Part shown: positions 26,145 through 34,326 of the stretch, one piece after another
Layout: every line of letters starts with the position of its first letter
How positions within the stretch are numbered: the stretch's first letter is position 1
Assembly: GCA_043764095.1 (NCBI GenBank)
Contig: JAYUKX010000016.1
Coordinates: 1 to 64,000, forward strand
DNA: 64,000 nt
Origin: M3007 sp043764095
GTDB lineage: Bacteria; Bacteroidota; Bacteroidia; Chitinophagales; Saprospiraceae
Direction: 5' to 3'
Notes under the pieces: generated by a model
Seen by the model: only the letters and a program-made list of their open reading frames with translations
Databases searched by the model: none
Told to the model about the DNA's origin: nothing
Made by a program: the position numbers and the translations under genes

Positions 26145-27854
26145 ATGATTATGTTAGTTAAAAAAATCACTTCCTGCGCCCTGTTTTGTTGCGCAGTTGT
26201 CCTCTTATCGGCGCAGCCGATTACACCGTATCCCTATAAAATTCAGAAAGAAATTACCGACGACTCCGCTATGGTTGTAACGGCGCACCCGCTTGCAACC
26301 CAAGTCGGATTGGACATCCTTCGTAAAGGCGGTAGTGCCGTAGATGCTGCTGTGGCCGTACAGTTTGCCTTGGCAGTCGTGTATCCACAAGCGGGAAATA
26401 TTGGCGGCGGCGGCTTTTTGCTCTACCGCAGCAAAAGTGGTATGACCGATGCGCTCGATTATCGCGAAAAAGCACCTGCTGCTGCAACGGACTCGATGTA
26501 CCTTGATACGGCTAAAAATGTGATCACAAAATTGAGCCGTTTTGGTGTGCTAGCATCTGGTGTGCCCGGTACTGTAGATGGTATGTGGGAAGCGCACAAA
26601 AAATATGGAAAACTTCCTTGGGCCGAATTGGTAAAACCTGCCACTATGCTGGCCGAAAAAGGGTTTCAAATTACCCAACAAGAGGCCGAAAACCTCAACG
26701 GAGAGCGTATGACCTTTGTGGTGAATAGCACATTTATGCCCGCTTTTGTCAAAATGGATGCTTGGGCAGCAGGCGATTGGCTTATCCAAAAAGATTTGGC
26801 CAATACTATGCGCCGTATTGAAGGCGATGGCCGTGACGGATTTTATGTCGGTGCCACAGCAGCATTGATCCTCTATGATATGGAAAAGCGCCACGGCTTA
26901 ATTACTGCAAAAGACCTCGAAAACTATAAAAGTGTATGGCGTAAACCCCAAGAATTTAACTGGAAAGGTATGAAAGTAACGACCATGCCCCCTCCAAGCA
27001 GTGGTGGTATTATACTACAGCAATTATTGACAATTACCTCTTGGCATCCAATGAAATCATTTGGGTTTCATTCCACCGCAGCGGTACACCTAATGGCCGA
27101 AGCTGAACGCCGTGCTTATGCCGATCGTTCGATGCACATGGGTGACCCAGATTTTTATAAAGTTCCGGTAAAAACACTTGTAGATAGCGCATACCTCGCA
27201 GGGCGCATGAAGGATTTTGATCCTTTAAAGGCTTCATCCAGCGATGCTATTGCGCCGGGTGATATTAAAGAAAGCGAGCAAACAACCCATTATTCTATTG
27301 TGGACAAATTCGGGAACGCAGTTGCTGTGACCACTACCTTAAACGATAGTTATGGTAGCCGTACCGTGGTAGCAGGCGCAGGATTTATCCTCAACAACGA
27401 AATGGACGATTTTAGCGCAAAGCCCGGTGTACCTAATATTTATGGTGCTATTGGAGGCAAAGCCAATAAAATTGAACCGGGTAAACGTCCATTGAGCAGT
27501 ATGACACCCGTTATTATTGCCCAAAAAGGTAAACTTAGTATGGTACTCGGTACGCCAGGCGGCACTACTATTCCTACTTCTGTATTCCAAACCATCGTAA
27601 ATGTATATGAATTTGGGCTGCCGCTTAAAGATGCCGTCCATCAAAAGCGGTTCCACCACCAATGGCGGCCGGATCAGATTTCCATAGAGGAAGGCGCGCT
27701 TTCCGAAGAGGTGATACAGCAGTTACAGGCCAAAGGACATACCGTCATGTCACGTGGCCCCATTGGCCGTGTAGAGGCTATTATGGTACTGCCTAATGGT
27801 AAATTACAGGGCGTAGCAGATGACCGTGGTGATGATTGTGCGGGTGGTTATTAG
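26145..27854 (+). CDS. ggt: Gamma-glutamyltransferase
   Basis: A 569-residue exported enzyme (signal peptide ending SAQPI). It shows the family's N-terminal region (MVVTAHPLATQVGLDILRKGGSAVDAAVAV-type) and the autocleavage/catalytic threonine in TTHYSIVDKFGNAVAV, followed by the SRTVVAGAGFILNNEMDDF loop and the PLSSMTP and GTPGGTT motifs. GGT is made as a proenzyme, cleaves itself before the catalytic Thr and transfers or hydrolyses gamma-glutamyl groups, for example from glutathione in the periplasm. The ATG at 26145 is used; the longer TTG-initiated frame starts inside the hairpin element. Confidence 0.95.
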   Translation: MIMLVKKITSCALFCCAVVLLSAQPITPYPYKIQKEITDDSAMVVTAHPLATQVGLDILRKGGSAVDAAVAVQFALAVVYPQAGNIGGGGFLLYRSKSGMTDALDYREKAPAAATDSMYLDTAKNVITKLSRFGVLASGVPGTVDGMWEAHKKYGKLPWAELVKPATMLAEKGFQITQQEAENLNGERMTFVVNSTFMPAFVKMDAWAAGDWLIQKDLANTMRRIEGDGRDGFYVGATAALILYDMEKRHGLITAKDLENYKSVWRKPQEFNWKGMKVTTMPPPSSGGIILQQLLTITSWHPMKSFGFHSTAAVHLMAEAERRAYADRSMHMGDPDFYKVPVKTLVDSAYLAGRMKDFDPLKASSSDAIAPGDIKESEQTTHYSIVDKFGNAVAVTTTLNDSYGSRTVVAGAGFILNNEMDDFSAKPGVPNIYGAIGGKANKIEPGKRPLSSMTPVIIAQKGKLSMVLGTPGGTTIPTSVFQTIVNVYEFGLPLKDAVHQKRFHHQWRPDQISIEEGALSEEVIQQLQAKGHTVMSRGPIGRVEAIMVLPNGKLQGVADDRGDDCAGGY

Positions 27855-27921
27855 ATTCGTAAGTACAGTTTAGTACTTTATTTCAATGCGCTATTGGACA
27901 TGACAACTGTTGGGCAAAACC

Positions 27922-30021
27922 CTACCGCAAAAAACCCATTGCCACACCTCCATCTACATTCAAAGCATTACCGGTAGTTTTATTTAGTAAACCGCCCACA
28001 AAGGCAAAACAAGCATTGGCGATATCTTCGGGCAAAATAATCTCGCCCAAGAGGGTGCGTTTGGCATAGTAAGCGGGTAGTTCTTCTACCGAAACGCCAT
28101 AAGCCTTGGCGCGACCCTCGGCCCAACCGCCAGCCCAAATATTGCTTCCTGCAATAACGGCATCGGGGTTGACCATATTGACCCGTATTTTGTCGGCACC
28201 CAATTCCGCTGCTAACAAACGGGTCAAATGCGCTTGTGCTGCCTTGGCTGAGCCATATCCTGCATTATTAGGCCCGGATACAACGGCGTTTTTGGATACA
28301 ATATTCAAAATATCGCCGCCAAAACCTTGTTTGCGCATCACGTCCAAACCTGCACGCGATACCACAAATTGGCCTTTTACCAAAATATCGTACAATTTGT
28401 CCCATTCGTCCAAAGAGTGCTCCAATATGCTTTTTGAAATACTAATACCTGCGTTATTCACCACAATATCTACGCCTCCAAAAGCAAGACAGGCCGCTTG
28501 AAAGGCTGCTTCAACGGAGTGTTCATCGGTGACATCAAGCAAAGTGGTAGCAACCGCATCCTTACCAAAATCGGCCAAAAACTCTGCTTTTGCTTCCTCC
28601 AACCGATCTGCATTGAGGTCATTGAGTACGACGCATGCACCTTCTTCCGCAAATTTTCGGGCGATGGCCTTCCCGATACCACCCGCCGAACCGGTTACTA
28701 AAGCCACTCTACCAGTTAGCGGTTTGGGCTTGGGCATTCGCTGTAATTTTGCTTCTTCCAACAACCAATATTCGATATCGAAAGCCTCTTGATGTGGCAG
28801 GGAAGTATATTCCGATACGGCTTCTGCGCCCCGCATCACATTGATGGCATTGATATAATACTCGGATGCTAATCGAGCCGTTGTTTTGTCTTTTGCAAAA
28901 GTAAACATACCCACGCCTGGGTACAAAATCACTACAGGATTTGGGTCGCGCATGGCGGGCGAATTGGCGCGTTTGCAGCCTTCGTAATAAGTGCGGTAAC
29001 CCGCCCGGTAAGTTTTAAAAGCCGTATCTAAATAGGTTTTATCGCCTGTTTTTTGCGGATCTAGTACCAATGGTGCGATTTTGGTGCGCAAAAAATGGTC
29101 GGGACAACTCGTGCCCATCGGTGCTAAATGTGCTAAATCATGGGAATTGATAAAATCCAAAACGGTTGGAACATCGGTGAAATGCCCTACCATTTTGCGT
29201 TCCGAGGAGCAATATCCACGTAAAATAGGAGCAGTTTGAGCCGCTTTTTTCTGCCGTTCGGTTGCAGGAAGGCTTTCTTGTTTTGCTCCACCAAATACAG
29301 GTCTTTTTTTTCCGTAATTTTCCTCCAAATATTCGGCACAACGTTCAATAACTTCGAGGGTATTGATATAACTTTCGTAAGCCGTATCGCCCCAAGTGAA
29401 CAGGCCGTGCGAGCCCAGCATTATCCCTTTCAGAGCGATACCTTTGGCTGCATTATCATCGAGGCATTTTTTGAGTTCCAAACCCAATTCAAAACCGGGT
29501 CTGCGCCAGCCCACCCAACCGATGCTGCCGCCAAAGAGTTCGTGGGTAATGCGTTCACCGTCTTTGGCTGCCGCAATAGCAATGGCCGCGTCGGGATGCA
29601 AGTGGTCGATGTGTTTGAATGGTAAAAAACCATGCAAAGGCGTATCAATAGAAGGCGCTTTGGAGGCTAGATCGAAAATACAATGGTTAAATAATTCGAC
29701 CATTTCGTCTTCGTACTCGAGGCCGCGATAAACGTTTTTGAGGCTTCGTAACCGCTCTACATACAATGCTGCCAGTCCGCTACGTTTCATGGTACCGAGG
29801 TCGCCGCCACTGCCTTTTACCCACATTACTTCTACTTCTTGGCCTGTAAGCGGGTCGCGGGCAAGTACTTTGCACGAAGTATTGCCGCCGCCGTAATTGG
29901 TGAGGCGGAGGTCGGCACCGAGCAGGTTGGAGCGATAGACAAGGAGCGCCACTTCGTCGTGGGCGATTTCAGCGGCTTTTTGGTCGTTCCAAAGATAGGA
30001 TACGTGGTTGAAATTTTGCAT
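27922..30021 (-). CDS. Bifunctional rhamnulose-1-phosphate aldolase / lactaldehyde dehydrogenase (RhaEW-type)
   Basis: A 699-residue fusion. Residues 1-420 form a class II aldolase-like domain; residues 435-699 form a short-chain dehydrogenase (nucleotide loop TGSAGGIGKAIA, NNAG, and active-site YGSAK). This fusion is the known Bacteroidota enzyme that splits L-rhamnulose 1-phosphate and oxidises the L-lactaldehyde formed. The start at MQNFNHVSYL is taken as the first plausible ATG; the longer frame has a non-coding look. No rhamnose isomerase or kinase is in the window, and the transporter next to it belongs to the arabinose run. Confidence 0.85.
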   Translation of the reverse strand: MQNFNHVSYLWNDQKAAEIAHDEVALLVYRSNLLGADLRLTNYGGGNTSCKVLARDPLTGQEVEVMWVKGSGGDLGTMKRSGLAALYVERLRSLKNVYRGLEYEDEMVELFNHCIFDLASKAPSIDTPLHGFLPFKHIDHLHPDAAIAIAAAKDGERITHELFGGSIGWVGWRRPGFELGLELKKCLDDNAAKGIALKGIMLGSHGLFTWGDTAYESYINTLEVIERCAEYLEENYGKKRPVFGGAKQESLPATERQKKAAQTAPILRGYCSSERKMVGHFTDVPTVLDFINSHDLAHLAPMGTSCPDHFLRTKIAPLVLDPQKTGDKTYLDTAFKTYRAGYRTYYEGCKRANSPAMRDPNPVVILYPGVGMFTFAKDKTTARLASEYYINAINVMRGAEAVSEYTSLPHQEAFDIEYWLLEEAKLQRMPKPKPLTGRVALVTGSAGGIGKAIARKFAEEGACVVLNDLNADRLEEAKAEFLADFGKDAVATTLLDVTDEHSVEAAFQAACLAFGGVDIVVNNAGISISKSILEHSLDEWDKLYDILVKGQFVVSRAGLDVMRKQGFGGDILNIVSKNAVVSGPNNAGYGSAKAAQAHLTRLLAAELGADKIRVNMVNPDAVIAGSNIWAGGWAEGRAKAYGVSVEELPAYYAKRTLLGEIILPEDIANACFAFVGGLLNKTTGNALNVDGGVAMGFLR

Positions 30022-30218
30022 CAATTGCAGTATTTTTTTGTTAAAATGAGTATAGCAAATAGTAGTAGCACAAAATGACATCCAGAGTTGATCATCAAAT
30101 CTATTCTGTACTTTGGTAAAGTGTGTTCGGGATAGTTTATATCCCATTTGCCTTTATTTGCAAATGTTTCTAGCATTACCTTCCACTTTTTGACGGATCA
30201 ATATTTCAAAACATTCCT

Positions 30219-30226
30219 TATTTTTG
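30219..30226 (+). promoter_or_regulatory. -7 box upstream of the Uma2 gene
   Basis: TATTTTTG matches TAnnTTTG 21 nt before the ATG. No -33 element at normal spacing was found. Confidence 0.4.
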
Positions 30227-30247
30227 CCTTAAAATCAGCACATAAAA

Positions 30248-30853
30248 ATGAGCCACATTATCAATATTGAGCAACTTGACCTAAAAAATGGGCTTTACAC
30301 CTATGCCGATTACCTGACTTGGAAATTTGAGCAAACCGTAGAAATCATCAAAGGCAAAATCTTTCCAATTTCGACACCAAGCCGTAAGCATCAGGAGATT
30401 TCACGTGAACTCAACGGTATCTTTTTTGAACATTTCAAACTACATAAATGCAGGTTTTACGCCGCTCCTTTCGATGTCCGTCTTTTAGATAAAAGTAAAT
30501 CTGCCAAAGCCAACAAAAACATTATCACAGTTGTTCAACCGGACATTTGTATTGTATGCGATTTGGAAAAACTCGACGATAAAGGCTGTTTGGGCGCGCC
30601 TGATTTGGTGGTTGAAATACTTTCGCCGGGTAATTCAACAAAAGAAATGAAAACCAAAAAACAACTCTACGAAGAAAACGAAATCCGCGAATATTGGATT
30701 GTTGATCCCGAACACGAATGTGCTTTTCAATTCCACTTGACCGAATCGGGTGTTTATAGCCCTGCCACGATTTATGTCAAAGAAGAGGTATTGGAATGCG
30801 TCATTTTTCCCGATTTAAAGGTTGCGTTGGAGGATATTTTTAGGTTTAATTAA
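30248..30853 (+). CDS. Uma2-family (DUF820) putative nuclease
   Basis: A 201-residue protein of the Uma2 family, with a PD-(D/E)XK-like fold: VEIIKGKIFPISTPSRKHQEIS near the start, VQPDICIVCD with the metal-binding Asp, LVVEILSPGNSTKEMKTKKQLYEE with Glu and Lys, and REYWIVDPE. The family is abundant in Bacteroidota and cyanobacteria, usually in scattered copies; a nuclease activity is inferred from the fold. It ends 8 nt before the convergent rhaT and has no evident role in sugar use. Confidence 0.8.
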   Translation: MSHIINIEQLDLKNGLYTYADYLTWKFEQTVEIIKGKIFPISTPSRKHQEISRELNGIFFEHFKLHKCRFYAAPFDVRLLDKSKSAKANKNIITVVQPDICIVCDLEKLDDKGCLGAPDLVVEILSPGNSTKEMKTKKQLYEENEIREYWIVDPEHECAFQFHLTESGVYSPATIYVKEEVLECVIFPDLKVALEDIFRFN

Positions 30854-30861
30854 AAAAAACC

Positions 30862-31911
30862 TTACATCGCATTTCCAATGCCTACTATTACAATGGATAG
30901 CAAAATCAGTCCAATACCTAGCAAAAACGTACGAAAAGTGGCTTTACTCACATTTGACCACTCTTTGAGGTAAAGCCCCCAAATATTAGCCGTTAGGATA
31001 ATTGTCGCCATGTGCAAAATCCATGAACTGGCACCATTGCCCAATTTGCTTTCGCCCATCCCATAGAAGAAGAATTGCAAAAACCACATTGTACCTGCAA
31101 TACCTGAAAAAAGGACATTTTTGGTGATCGGCGTTTGCTGATTGGTATAGTCGCCAAAGGTTTTGTTTTTGAAATTCAAATACATACACCATAAAAAATT
31201 GGTCGTCAGGCCACCCCAAAGTAGTACGACATAAGTAACATTGTTCTGAAACAAGGGATTAAATCCCTGTCGAACAGCTTCCTCCGCCATTGGTTTGCCG
31301 CCTTCTATGCCAAAATTGAAAAAAGAACTTAAAATACCCGAAACTATCGCAATTACGAGCCCTTTTACAAGGCTAAATTCTGAAGTGTTTTTTTCTTTAT
31401 TGAGGTTCAAATCGGCCTCTTTCATAATGCCTGCTTTGCCCGAAAAGGCAATGCCAATCAAGCAAACCAGTACACCCAGCAAAACCAATTGACCGCCAGC
31501 ATGTTGGAGCATATCGGTAAATGAGGTTTTGCCAGGCGTAGGATTTAAGCTGTAATAAATGGACGGCACCAATGCGCCAAAGGCCGAACAAAAGCCTAAA
31601 ACAATCGAATTGCCCAAAGACATACCCAAATAACGCACGCCTAAACCATAGGTAAGTCCCCCGATGCCCCATAATAGCCCCATCAGGAATACAAAACCCT
31701 TCACGTGGCTGGCTGCTTCACTGATGATGCTAGAAAAATTAGGGATGGTGAGCCAAGCCGCGATAGGTGGTACAATGAGCCACGAAAACAGGCCGCCAAC
31801 AATCCAAAAACTCTCCCAAGCCCAACCTTTTACTTTTTTGAAGGGCATGTAAAAACTACCCGACGAGATGCCGCCGATGGTGTGAAAAAGGATACCTAGT
31901 ATGACTTGCAT
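30862..31911 (-). CDS. rhaT: RhaT-family sugar:proton symporter, probably the arabinose-operon transporter
   Basis: A 349-residue membrane protein with about ten transmembrane helices and the RhaT family start (ILGILFHTIGGISSGSFYMPFKKVKGWAWE) and the GLGVRYLGMSLGNSIVLGF segment. RhaT imports L-rhamnose with protons. Here it sits 12 nt downstream of araD, in the seven-gene arabinose run, so L-arabinose is the more likely substrate; an alternative is that it serves the RhaEW-type gene lying beyond the Uma2 gene. Confidence 0.85.
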   Translation of the reverse strand: MQVILGILFHTIGGISSGSFYMPFKKVKGWAWESFWIVGGLFSWLIVPPIAAWLTIPNFSSIISEAASHVKGFVFLMGLLWGIGGLTYGLGVRYLGMSLGNSIVLGFCSAFGALVPSIYYSLNPTPGKTSFTDMLQHAGGQLVLLGVLVCLIGIAFSGKAGIMKEADLNLNKEKNTSEFSLVKGLVIAIVSGILSSFFNFGIEGGKPMAEEAVRQGFNPLFQNNVTYVVLLWGGLTTNFLWCMYLNFKNKTFGDYTNQQTPITKNVLFSGIAGTMWFLQFFFYGMGESKLGNGASSWILHMATIILTANIWGLYLKEWSNVSKATFRTFLLGIGLILLSIVIVGIGNAM

Positions 31912-31923
31912 AATGTTGTTGGT

Positions 31924-32631
31924 TTAACAGTCTTGTCCGTAATAAGCATTTTTACCATGTTTCCTAAAAAAATGCTTATCTACTAATGTTTGTTTAATTG
32001 GCAGTGCGAGGGGGTTTATTTGGAGGGTAAGGTAAGCCATTTTTGCAATTTCTTCCAAAACACCAGCATTATAAACCGCTTTTGCTGCGTCTTTGCCCCA
32101 AGTAAACGGCCCATGACAGGCCACCAGTACCATTTCTACTGCTTCGGGCGAAAGATTTTCCTGTTGAAAAACATCCAAAATCTGTTGGCCTGTTTCGTGT
32201 TCGTAATCGCCCTGAATCATTGCATCGGTCATTACTGCTGTTACAGGAACGGCATGGGTTAGGTGATCTGCATGGGTAGTCCCTAGATTTGGGATTGCCC
32301 GCACGGCCTGCGCCCATGCCACCGCATACGTCGAATGCGTATGACAAACGCCCCCAATTGTGGGGAAACATCGGTACAATAAAATATGCGTTTTGGTATC
32401 CGACGACGGACGAGCCGAGCCTTCCACCACTTGATTATTCAAATCCACCAGCACCATATCGGATACTTTCAATTCAGAATAAGGCACACCACTCGGTTTG
32501 ATGGCCACTATACCCGCTGCCCTGTCAATTGCCGATACATTGCCAAAGGTATAAATAGCGAGTTTTTGACGAGGGATTTCCATATTGGCCTCGTAAGCGG
32601 CTTCTTTGAGTGATTTGTATTTGTCCGTCAT
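31924..32631 (-). CDS. araD: L-ribulose-5-phosphate 4-epimerase
   Basis: A 235-residue class II aldolase-fold enzyme matching AraD closely: YKSLKEAAYEANMEIPRQ, VAIKPSGVPYSEL, PSSDTKTHILLYRCFP, the zinc ligands in GVCHTHSTYAVAWAQA (two His) and a later His in VLVACHGPFTWG. It converts L-ribulose 5-phosphate to D-xylulose 5-phosphate, the last step of the AraA-AraB-AraD pathway. All its partners are encoded upstream in the same run. Confidence 0.95.
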   Translation of the reverse strand: MTDKYKSLKEAAYEANMEIPRQKLAIYTFGNVSAIDRAAGIVAIKPSGVPYSELKVSDMVLVDLNNQVVEGSARPSSDTKTHILLYRCFPTIGGVCHTHSTYAVAWAQAVRAIPNLGTTHADHLTHAVPVTAVMTDAMIQGDYEHETGQQILDVFQQENLSPEAVEMVLVACHGPFTWGKDAAKAVYNAGVLEEIAKMAYLTLQINPLALPIKQTLVDKHFFRKHGKNAYYGQDC

Positions 32632-32680
32632 TGTTATTTGTTTCGATTTGAACCGTTTTAACCATTTGTAATTACCTCAC

Positions 32681-34222
32681 TTACTTCAACGTCAGCACCA
32701 CCACTGATACCGGCGGCAGTACCACCTTCAATACCCCATTTTTCAAGGATGCGCCTTTAAAGTCGACTGGTTTTACTAAATCAGGCTTATCAAATGAGTT
32801 ATAATCCTGTACTTTTCCCGAACTAAGGATACGGCCGGAAACACCTGTTGCGTCCATTCCGCGCACCGAAATCGTTACTTCTTGTGGGCGATTGGGGTCA
32901 ATATTAACCACAGAAACATGCGTTACCCCTGCCTTGTCGCGGCTTGCAGAAGCGGATACTGCGGGCAATTTTTCACTGCCAAAAACATAATTGTTTACCT
33001 TCAAATCGAGTGGTAAATGCAGCGCATCTTGGTGTACATTGAACATTTCCAAGACATGGTAAGTAGGGGTTAGAATCATCTTTTCGCCCTCTGTGAGTAT
33101 TACCGCTTGCAGTACATTCACAGTTTGGGCTAGGTTGGCTACCCGAACACGATCGCAGTGATCATGGAAAATATGCAATGTTGCTCCAGCAAGCATTGCA
33201 TCGCGCATGGTGTTTTGTTGGAAAAGAAAACCTGGATTGGTACCTGGTTCTACATCGTACCAGCCGCCCCATTCGTCCACGACCAGCGCGATTTTTTTGT
33301 TAGGGTCATATTTATCCATGATGGTAGAATGCCTCGTGATGAGTTCTTCCATCAAAATGGCCGATTTCATGGTCTTGAAATATTCTTCTTCCGTAAAATT
33401 GGTTGCTGAACTTTTTTTGTTCCAGTCGATCACCGAATAATGGTGCAGTGCGATACCTTCCATCAGGTTATGCGGTATATCGCGCATCAGTACTTCCGAC
33501 CAGTTATAATCGGCATCGCTGGCACCGGATGCCACGCGGAACATTTTGCCGTTATTGCCCCAATCGGCCATAAACGTAGCGTATTGCTTGTAAATATTAG
33601 CGTAATAATCCACTTTCATATTGCCGCCGCAGCCCCACGCTTCGTTACCTACGCCCCACATTTTGGCTTTCCACGGTTTTTCGCGACCGTTTTTGCGCCG
33701 CAATTCGCTCATTGGGCTACCTTTTTCGCTGTTGGTGTACACGACCCAATCGGCTAAATCCTTAACGGATCCACTACCTACATTACCCGCCAGATATGGC
33801 TCTGCACCGATGGCCTCGCAGAGGTTGAGAAAATCGTGGGTACCGAAGGAATTATCTTCCGTAACGCCACCCCACCATACGTTGACCATGCTGGGTCGGT
33901 CTTTTTTGGGACCAATGCCGTCTTTCCATTGGTAAGTATCGGCAAAACAGCCGCCTGGCCAGCGCAAGTTGCCCACTTTCATTTTTTTCAAAGCCTCGAT
34001 CAAATCAGTACGAACACCATCAAGGTTAGGAATTTTAGCATTTTCGCCCACATAAAAACCGCCGTAAATACAGTGGCCAAGGTGCTCGGCAAAATGGCCG
34101 TAGATGTTGTGGCTAATGGTATCTCGGCCTAGATCGGCATTTAGGACACCTTGGTTTTGAGCAAAGGTTGTTTGGGCAAATACACCCAAAAAGAGGATAA
34201 TGTAAAGTGTTGTATTTTTCAT
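32681..34222 (-). CDS. Alpha-L-arabinofuranosidase, GH51
   Basis: A 513-residue exported enzyme (signal peptide ending TTFAQN). The GH51 TIM-barrel shows the general acid in WGVGNEAWGCGG and the nucleophile Glu in VVDEWGGWYDVE. It removes alpha-L-arabinofuranosyl side chains from arabinan, arabinoxylan or arabinogalactan oligosaccharides. The ATG giving MKNTTLYIIL is used since it directly precedes the signal peptide; the longer frame overlaps the neighbouring gene. With the GH127 gene next to it, it would supply L-arabinose to the ara genes. Confidence 0.93.
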   Translation of the reverse strand: MKNTTLYIILFLGVFAQTTFAQNQGVLNADLGRDTISHNIYGHFAEHLGHCIYGGFYVGENAKIPNLDGVRTDLIEALKKMKVGNLRWPGGCFADTYQWKDGIGPKKDRPSMVNVWWGGVTEDNSFGTHDFLNLCEAIGAEPYLAGNVGSGSVKDLADWVVYTNSEKGSPMSELRRKNGREKPWKAKMWGVGNEAWGCGGNMKVDYYANIYKQYATFMADWGNNGKMFRVASGASDADYNWSEVLMRDIPHNLMEGIALHHYSVIDWNKKSSATNFTEEEYFKTMKSAILMEELITRHSTIMDKYDPNKKIALVVDEWGGWYDVEPGTNPGFLFQQNTMRDAMLAGATLHIFHDHCDRVRVANLAQTVNVLQAVILTEGEKMILTPTYHVLEMFNVHQDALHLPLDLKVNNYVFGSEKLPAVSASASRDKAGVTHVSVVNIDPNRPQEVTISVRGMDATGVSGRILSSGKVQDYNSFDKPDLVKPVDFKGASLKNGVLKVVLPPVSVVVLTLK

Positions 34223-34326
34223 AAAAACGCATTTAAAAAAAGTTATAAATATTCTAAAATCAATTATTTGTGTCCAAATACTTATTTTCACGTTCCTTAG
34301 TTTTAAATTATGGATCAGAACATAAT